Shown here in pieces: positions 58,719-64,000 of a stretch of 64,000 nucleotides of DNA. The first letter of the stretch is position 1. Every line of letters begins with the position of its first letter. Source of the stretch: Pontixanthobacter rizhaonensis (GTDB lineage: Bacteria > Pseudomonadota > Alphaproteobacteria > Sphingomonadales > Sphingomonadaceae); assembly GCF_012972675.1 (NCBI RefSeq), contig NZ_JABCRE010000002.1:1105001-1169000 (forward strand). Direction: 5' to 3'. The translations under genes were made by a program, and so were the position numbers. Under the pieces are notes generated by a model. That model was not told where the DNA came from and made no database searches. It saw nothing but the letters and a program-made list of their open reading frames with translations.

Positions 58719-59915
58719 ATGGCCCAGTTTTCCGCTGCCGATCCAATTGTAATCTTGTCCTATGCCCGTACTCCGATGGGGAGCATGCAGGGTGCTTTGT
58801 CCGATGTTTCGGCCACCGATCTTGGCGCGACGGCTGTCAAAGCCGCGGTAGAGCGCGCGGGTGTTTCCGGAGACGATGTTGACCGCATTTACATGGGCTG
58901 CGTGCTACCCGCCGGTCTAGGCCAAGCACCTGCCCGACAAGCAGCCATCAAGGCTGGCCTGCCGAAATCTGTACAAGCCACAACCGTCAACAAAGTTTGT
59001 GGGTCTGGTATGCAAACAGTGATCATGGGCGCGGAAGCACTCGCGTCCGGCAGCGTCGACACTGTTGTTGCTGGCGGCATGGAAAGCATGACCAATGCAC
59101 CGTATTTGCTGAAGAAGCACCGCTCTGGCGCGCGCATCGGCCACGACACAACGTATGATCACATGTTTTTGGATGGGCTGGAAGATGCCTACGAAGCGGG
59201 CCGCGCGATGGGTACTTTCGCGCAAGACACCGCTGATGAGTATCAGCTTAGTCGTGCCGAGATGGATGAATACTCTATCGAGTCGCTCCGCCGGGCCAAT
59301 GCTGCCATCGAAAGTGGAGCATTCGCCGATGAAATTGTACCGGTAACATTTTCAACTCGTAAAGGTGATGTGTCCGTCGATACGGACGAAGCACCCGGGC
59401 GGGGTCGCCCAGACAAGATACCGGCTTTGCGGGCGGCATTTGCCAAAGACGGTACCATTACCGCTGCCACATCCAGCTCCATCTCCGACGGTGCTGCCGC
59501 AGTCGTGCTCAGCAGAGCAAGCACTGCCAAGGATCAAGGCAAAAACGCGGTCGCTACAATTGTCGCGACAGCGGCCCATGCTCAAGAACCGAAAGACTTC
59601 ACAGTTGCACCGGTCGGAGCGATTACCAAACTTCTTGAAAAGGCCGGATGGACCACAGACGATGTTGATTTGTGGGAAGTGAACGAAGCATTTGCCTGTG
59701 TGGCGATGTTTGCCATGCGCGATATCGGCATCCCCCATGACAAGATCAACGTTAATGGCGGCGGCACCGCATTGGGTCACCCGATCGGTGCCAGCGGTAC
59801 ACGTATCATCGTAACCTTGCTCAACGCGATGAAGCAGCAGGGGAAAAAGCGCGGCGTTGCAAGTTTGTGTATCGGCGGCGGTGAAGCGACTGCAATTGCC
59901 GTGGAAATGGCCTGA
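58719..59915 (+). CDS. acetyl-CoA acetyltransferase (thiolase)
   Basis: 398 residues. The acylated cysteine is in NKVCGSGMQT, the second active cysteine in SLCIGGGEATA and the histidine in GGTALGHPIGASGTRI. Thiolases of this kind condense or cleave acetoacetyl-CoA. The start has AAAGG seven bases upstream. No beta-oxidation partner is adjacent, so a role in PHB, mevalonate-independent or fatty-acid metabolism cannot be chosen. Confidence 0.93.
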   Translation: MAQFSAADPIVILSYARTPMGSMQGALSDVSATDLGATAVKAAVERAGVSGDDVDRIYMGCVLPAGLGQAPARQAAIKAGLPKSVQATTVNKVCGSGMQTVIMGAEALASGSVDTVVAGGMESMTNAPYLLKKHRSGARIGHDTTYDHMFLDGLEDAYEAGRAMGTFAQDTADEYQLSRAEMDEYSIESLRRANAAIESGAFADEIVPVTFSTRKGDVSVDTDEAPGRGRPDKIPALRAAFAKDGTITAATSSSISDGAAAVVLSRASTAKDQGKNAVATIVATAAHAQEPKDFTVAPVGAITKLLEKAGWTTDDVDLWEVNEAFACVAMFAMRDIGIPHDKINVNGGGTALGHPIGASGTRIIVTLLNAMKQQGKKRGVASLCIGGGEATAIAVEMA

Positions 59916-60008
59916 GGCGCAAATGGTTTGAAGCGCAGCTAGGTCAACTGTGACTCGATAGAAGCGTTCGTGGGTGTTAGGCTTCGCCTATTACTACTGG
60001 AGGAAAAT

Positions 60009-60407
60009 ATGAAAAAACTAATTCTGATCGCAAGCTGCGTTTCGCTCGCCGCGTGTTCACAAGGCGATGCGCCCGCCGAGGCCGACAAAGAAATGATGGC
60101 CGCCGAAACAACCACAGAGGACACCCTAGAAGGTACATATGACGCTACCGGTGCCGATGGTGTTAGCAGTGTCACAACGGTTGATGCTGAAGGAAACTAT
60201 ACAGTATCCGTTGATGGCGCAGAGGTTGAAGCCGGAACCGTTGTGGAAACCGCAACCCAAACATGCTTTAACTCGGCAGAGGAAGGTTCGGCGCCAAAAT
60301 GCTGGACTGATGGCGAGCCCGCAGAAGATGGTAGCTGGGTTGCGACGTCTGATGATGGTGAGACAATGACTATCAAAAAGCGCGCGGAAAAAGCCGTAGC
60401 TGAATAA
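60009..60407 (+). CDS. small putative lipoprotein
   Basis: 132 residues from ATG 60009, with GGAGGA just upstream. The signal MKKLILIASCVSLAACS has a lipobox LAAC with Cys at about 16. The mature part is acidic, Thr/Glu/Ala-rich, with two cysteines (TCFNSAEEGSAPKCW) that could bridge. No family recognised. It ends before a clear terminator. Confidence 0.8.
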   Translation: MKKLILIASCVSLAACSQGDAPAEADKEMMAAETTTEDTLEGTYDATGADGVSSVTTVDAEGNYTVSVDGAEVEAGTVVETATQTCFNSAEEGSAPKCWTDGEPAEDGSWVATSDDGETMTIKKRAEKAVAE

Positions 60408-60440
60408 GCTGCTTCGACACCGTAGGAATAGAAAAATAAG

Positions 60441-60475
60441 AAAGGGTCGTGATCGCATCTCGGCCCTTTTTTATT
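60441..60475 (+). terminator. rho-independent terminator of the lipoprotein gene
   Basis: AAAGGGTCG (60441-60449) pairs with CGGCCCTTT (60461-60469) including one T-G, followed by TTT and ATTT. It is 34 bases after the stop codon. Confidence 0.75.
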
Positions 60476-60482
60476 TCTGCTA

Positions 60483-60965
60483 TTAAGGCTCTCCCGTACC
60501 CCACAAACGGTCTTCGCGCACCCAGCCCTCCCGTCCGCCTACATCGAATTCGCACCAGCCAGATGTGCAATCCCCCAAATAACCGACGACACCCGGTTCA
60601 GCATTCCATTTCAAAGTTCCGCCATCGTTCGGAGTTGCACGGATCGCCGCCAGCCCCTTACCAATGACCAGTGCGCTGCGGCGCGGGCTCAGGAAGCTGG
60701 ACAAGACCCAACCCTGCGCACCATCAACATCCTGTATCAAACGCCATCCTCCGGCCAGGCGAACAACCTTTATCGGCAGTCCCGCCCGCCGGTAAACCCA
60801 GTCAATTTTATATTCGGTGCTGGGCCCTACCCGCATGTTCAATTCATCGGGTTTGATCGTTGCCCAATATGGCGCTTCGCGAGTTTGCGCGCTTACCGGT
60901 GTTGCAAAACACACTGCCAGGGCGACTATAGTTGATGGAATGAAGCAAAGAATCCGTTTCAGCAT
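60483..60965 (-). CDS. exported SH3-domain protein
   Basis: 160 residues from ATG 60965 (MLKRILCFIPSTIVALAVCFATPVSAQ), a signal peptide ending at about 27. The rest holds two bacterial SH3-like modules (NMRVGPSTEYKIDWVYRRAGLPIKV ... and ATPNDGGTLKWNAEPGVVGYLGDC). Such proteins bind peptidoglycan or proteins in the periplasm; function unknown. It starts 60 or more bases before the divergent dehydrogenase. Confidence 0.84.
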   Translation of the reverse strand: MLKRILCFIPSTIVALAVCFATPVSAQTREAPYWATIKPDELNMRVGPSTEYKIDWVYRRAGLPIKVVRLAGGWRLIQDVDGAQGWVLSSFLSPRRSALVIGKGLAAIRATPNDGGTLKWNAEPGVVGYLGDCTSGWCEFDVGGREGWVREDRLWGTGEP

Positions 60966-61044
60966 TCCGCCAATATACAATCATGACAAGCACAGCATCA
61001 ACCCACACTTGACGCTTACGCCCTGTCCAGCCTAGCGACTGCCC

Positions 61045-62064
61045 ATGCCTGACCATGTAGACACAACCACACGCCGCATAACGGGAACGCCAAAAATCGC
61101 GGTAACCCGGCATCTTATGCCATCCATCGAACACAGGATGAGCGAGCTATTTGAGGCAGAACTCAATACTGGCGATATCCCGTTTTCGCGGGATCAATTG
61201 GCGGCGGCCATGAGCGACATCGATGTTCTGGTGCCAACCGTGACCGATCGAATTGATAGAGAACTGATCGAAAAAGCCGGGGATCGGCTGCGGCTGATCG
61301 CAAACTTCGGCGCTGGCACCGATCATATTGATCTCGCCGCCGCGCGTGACCGCAAGATCATGGTTACCAACACTCCCGGCGTATTTACGGATGATACGGC
61401 CGATTTGGCGATGCAGATGATCATTGGCGTTCCACGCCGTGTTCGCGAAGGAATCAGCTTGGTCCGCAAGGGTAAGTGGACCGGCTGGGCACCGTCAGGC
61501 CTATTGGGCAGGCAAATCGGCGGCAAAACTCTGGGGATCATCGGTATGGGCCGGATTGGTCAAGCCGTGGCGCATCGGGCCCGCGCATTCGGCCTCAAGA
61601 TTGCATACCACAACCGTCATCGGCTACCCCTCGCTGTGGAAACCATGTTGGGCGCGGAATTTTACGATAATCAAGATGATCTGATCGCATCAGCCGACAT
61701 TGTGTCGCTCCATTGTCCCGCCACTGAGAAAACAATCGGCTTCTATGATGAACGGCGATTTGGCTTAATGAAAGAGGGGGCGTGCCTGATCAATACTGCG
61801 CGCGGCGATCTGGTCGACCAAGAGGCTATGATTGCAGCGCTGGAAAGCGGACATCTGGTTGGTGCTGGCCTCGATGTTTACCCTGATGAACCCACTGTAG
61901 ACAAACGCCTTATCGCCCATCCCAACGTCATGACCCTGCCCCATATCGGCAGTGCCACGGTGGAAGGGCGTGAGGCATCAGGCGAGAAAGTGATCGCCAA
62001 CATCCGGTTCTGGGCTGATGGGCACAGACCCCCGGATCAAGTGTTGGATGCTTTGGTACGGTAA
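61045..62064 (+). CDS. D-isomer-specific 2-hydroxyacid dehydrogenase
   Basis: 339 residues. The NAD-binding GMGRIGQAVAHRA motif and the catalytic Arg (NTARGDLVDQ), Glu (DEPTV) and His (LPHIGSATVEGR) are intact. Similar enzymes are glyoxylate/hydroxypyruvate or D-glycerate dehydrogenases. Substrate cannot be fixed from sequence alone. It is divergent from the SH3 gene and convergent with fabI. Confidence 0.9.
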   Translation: MPDHVDTTTRRITGTPKIAVTRHLMPSIEHRMSELFEAELNTGDIPFSRDQLAAAMSDIDVLVPTVTDRIDRELIEKAGDRLRLIANFGAGTDHIDLAAARDRKIMVTNTPGVFTDDTADLAMQMIIGVPRRVREGISLVRKGKWTGWAPSGLLGRQIGGKTLGIIGMGRIGQAVAHRARAFGLKIAYHNRHRLPLAVETMLGAEFYDNQDDLIASADIVSLHCPATEKTIGFYDERRFGLMKEGACLINTARGDLVDQEAMIAALESGHLVGAGLDVYPDEPTVDKRLIAHPNVMTLPHIGSATVEGREASGEKVIANIRFWADGHRPPDQVLDALVR

Positions 62065-62127
62065 AACCTATTCCCGGCAGCACGGGGTAAAGACAACGAA
62101 AGCCTTTATTCCACAGCCCCCTAGTAT

Positions 62128-62143
62128 TTCACCGCCAGGTGAA
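62128..62143. terminator. hairpin between convergent dehydrogenase and fabI
   Basis: TTCACC-GCCA-GGTGAA, a perfect six-base-pair stem in the 140-base gap between the two stops. Neither strand has a strong T-run, so its terminator role is only suggested by position. Confidence 0.3.
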
Positions 62144-62204
62144 CGTGCTTGGGAATTGGATTAAGGACCTCATCGTACATAACTCAACGAACGAGCGCAG
62201 CGGA

Positions 62205-62993
62205 TCAAAGGTTGTCGAATTGCGGCATCCCTAACACGTGGAAACCGCCATCCACATGAATGACCTCACCCGTCGTACAGGCACCGGCATTGCTGCACAG
62301 ATATACCGCCGTACCGCCAACCGCCTCTAGCGTCGCATTGCTGCGTAGCGGGGCGTTAGCCTCCGTATGCCTGTAGGTGCTGCGTGCACCGCCAATGGCC
62401 GACATCGCAAGTGTCTTCATTGGCCCGGGACTGATTGCGTTGACGCGAATACCCTCAGGCCCCAGATCATTGGCAAGATACCGCACAGCCCCTTCCAGGG
62501 CGGCCTTCGCCACACCCATAACATTGTAATTCGGGGTCACCCGCTCTGCGCCAAGATAGCTTAGCGTCAAAACCGTACCGCCATTTTCAACCATCATCGG
62601 ATGGGCACGGCGCGTGACTTCGATGAGGCTGTAAGCAGATATATCCATGCTCGTTTTGAAATTCTCGCGCGATGTATCGAGAATACGGCCGGACAGTTCC
62701 GATTTATCGGCATAGGCAACTGCATGGATCACAAAATCCAGCGTGTCCCAGCGCGCTCTCAGCGCTTCGAACGCTGCATCGAGCGAGGCATCATCGGTAA
62801 CATCGACATCCAGCATGATATCGGAACCAACACTGGTCGCTAGCGGCTCCAACCGCTTGCCAAAACTCTCACCCTGATATGTAAATGCCAGCTCGGCCCC
62901 AGCTTCCGCACAGGCCTTGGCAATTCCCCAAGCTATTGATCGGTCATTGGCAACGCCCATCACCAGGCCCCGTTTTCCTGCGAGCAAACTCAT
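62205..62993 (-). CDS. fabI: enoyl-[acyl-carrier-protein] reductase (NADH)
   Basis: 262 residues. The nucleotide-binding GVANDRSIAWGIAKACAEAGA and the FabI-type Tyr-x6-Tyr-x6-Lys region (SYLGAERVTPNYNVMGVAKAALE) are typical of the triclosan-sensitive family. It carries out the last reduction of fatty-acid elongation. It follows fabB by 30 bases on the same strand. Confidence 0.95.
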   Translation of the reverse strand: MSLLAGKRGLVMGVANDRSIAWGIAKACAEAGAELAFTYQGESFGKRLEPLATSVGSDIMLDVDVTDDASLDAAFEALRARWDTLDFVIHAVAYADKSELSGRILDTSRENFKTSMDISAYSLIEVTRRAHPMMVENGGTVLTLSYLGAERVTPNYNVMGVAKAALEGAVRYLANDLGPEGIRVNAISPGPMKTLAMSAIGGARSTYRHTEANAPLRSNATLEAVGGTAVYLCSNAGACTTGEVIHVDGGFHVLGMPQFDNL

Positions 62994-63023
62994 GCCTAAG
63001 TCACCTTACTCCAGCGCTGGAAC

Positions 63024-64000
63024 TCAACCACGAAACTTTGAAAGCAGCATCGAGCCATTGGTCCCGCCAAAACCGAATGAATTGGTCATCACGGTATCAA
63101 GCCCCGCATTCTCTACCAGCGACGTAGCAATCTCTTCCGGCTTCAGCGCCGGATCGAGGGTTTCCACATTGATCGAAGGAATAATGAAATCATGTTCTAG
63201 CGCCAGCAAGCAATAGATTGCTTCTTGCGCGCCAGTGGCCCCTTGGCTGTGCCCTGTCATCGACTTGGTTGAGCTGACCGGCGGCGTTGCGCCCTCCCCG
63301 AATACCCGGCGCACCGCCTCTATCTCGCCAACATCGCCAACCGGTGTCGACGTGCCATGAGCGTTAATATAACTCACTGTGCGGTCTTCACCAAGTGTCC
63401 TGATCGCACCGCGCATCGCCCGCTCGCCGCCTTCGCCCGACGGCGCAACCATATCAGCCCCATCAGAAGTTGCCGCAAAACCAGTGACTTCGGCGTAGAT
63501 CTTTGCCCCGCGTGCTTGCGCGTGCTCTAGGCTCTCCAGCACAACAATCGCGCCGCCGCCGCCGATCACAAACCCGTCACGGTCAGCGTCAAAGGCGCGC
63601 GATGCTTTTTCTGGCGTGTCATTATACTTGCTCGACATCGCGCCCATCGCGTCAAACAGGCAGGATAGCGTCCAGTCCAACTCCTCGCCGCCACCACCAA
63701 ACATGACATCTTGCTGGCCCAAAGCGATCTGCTGTGCCGCCATGCCAATGCAGTGCAGCGATGTGGAACACGCCGATGTGATCGAGAAATTCATCCCCTT
63801 GATCTGATAGGCTGTGGCGAGGTTCGCACTGACCGTGGAGGACATGGTTTTAGGTACTGCGAGCGGACCAATACGCTTGGTCGCGCCTGACTTCAGCACT
63901 ACTTGGTGCGCCGCAAGCATTGCCGATGTCGACGGGCCACCGGAACCGGCAATCACACCAGTCATCGGATTGATGACATCTTTTTCCTCTAAACCTGCAT
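63024..64000 (-). CDS. fabB: beta-ketoacyl-ACP synthase I (5' partial)
   Basis: The frame stays open to the window end, reading ...[24 protein letters not shown], so the ATG at 63965 is internal and the true start lies beyond. The active cysteine is in [11 protein letters not shown], with the histidines in [11 protein letters not shown] and [11 protein letters not shown]. It elongates unsaturated and saturated acyl chains; a fabA-fabB-fabI order would fit but fabA is not seen. Confidence 0.94.
   Translation of the reverse strand, partial: AGLEEKDVINPMTGVIAGSGGPSTSAMLAAHQVVLKSGATKRIGPLAVPKTMSSTVSANLATAYQIKGMNFSITSACSTSLHCIGMAAQQIALGQQDVMFGGGGEELDWTLSCLFDAMGAMSSKYNDTPEKASRAFDADRDGFVIGGGGAIVVLESLEHAQARGAKIYAEVTGFAATSDGADMVAPSGEGGERAMRGAIRTLGEDRTVSYINAHGTSTPVGDVGEIEAVRRVFGEGATPPVSSTKSMTGHSQGATGAQEAIYCLLALEHDFIIPSINVETLDPALKPEEIATSLVENAGLDTVMTNSFGFGGTNGSMLLSKFRG

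Noticed and set aside
1-64000. Prophage, insertion sequence, toxin-antitoxin, restriction or CRISPR loci
   Set aside because: No transposase, integrase, cas or restriction gene, and no direct-repeat array was seen on either strand.

Overview
The window reads as chromosomal core sequence of an alphaproteobacterium, most likely a sphingomonad (Sphingomonadales, perhaps Erythrobacteraceae). The evidence is the E1-beta subunit of pyruvate dehydrogenase with a fused lipoyl domain, the ftsB-pdhA-pdhB and lexA-comEC-gltX-gltA neighbourhoods, a long nuoA-N operon running into birA-coaX-RNase J-DUF1467, an alphaproteobacterial-type LexA box (GTTC-N7-GTTC) and an RpoH-type promoter. The taxonomic call is inference from gene content. 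I see no insertion sequence, prophage, CRISPR array, rRNA or integrase.

Layout. 1-2.8 kb: end of a Tad pilus (tadE/tadG) operon, cut by the window start. 2.9-7.0 kb (minus): acyl-CoA dehydrogenase, ftsB, pdhA, pdhB. 7.0-11.2 kb (plus): 4-hydroxyphenylpyruvate dioxygenase with a coupled VOC protein, a MscS channel and an MFS transporter, then tRNA-Arg(CCU). 11.4-13.0 kb (minus): grxC, an amidase and a DUF1178 protein. 13.0-13.7 kb: a small heat-shock gene with an RpoH-like promoter, a ROSE-like RNA thermometer in its leader and a strong hairpin behind it. 13.9-16.9 kb (minus): tpiA-secG-pyrG. 17.1-25.5 kb (plus): ppiD-trpE-lipoprotein-trpG-trpD-trpC-moaC-moeA, with many ATGA overlaps. Then come SOS-controlled lexA, comEC (minus), gltX and gltA (plus).

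31.3-38.0 kb is the least ordinary stretch. It has a kinase-like protein with an intact ATPase domain but no phospho-accepting histidine, an uncharacterised helical protein and a membrane protein carrying a degenerate nucleotidyltransferase domain, in one minus-strand operon. Beside them lie an orphan Hpt protein and, divergently, an 876-residue TipN-like polarity protein with two membrane helices and a long coiled coil. I propose this as a candidate polarity or cell-cycle signalling module; the combined role is inference.

38.0-57.0 kb (minus): a continuous complex I supra-operon. Besides the fourteen nuo genes it carries four tiny membrane-protein genes (56, 60-62, 49 and 63 codons) at the D/E, E/F, F/G and G/H junctions and a 160-residue exported-looking protein between nuoH and nuoI, all overlapping or abutting their neighbours. 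57.1-64 kb: a coniferyl-aldehyde-dehydrogenase-like enzyme, a thiolase, a small lipoprotein, an SH3 protein, a D-2-hydroxyacid dehydrogenase, fabI and the 3' part of fabB.
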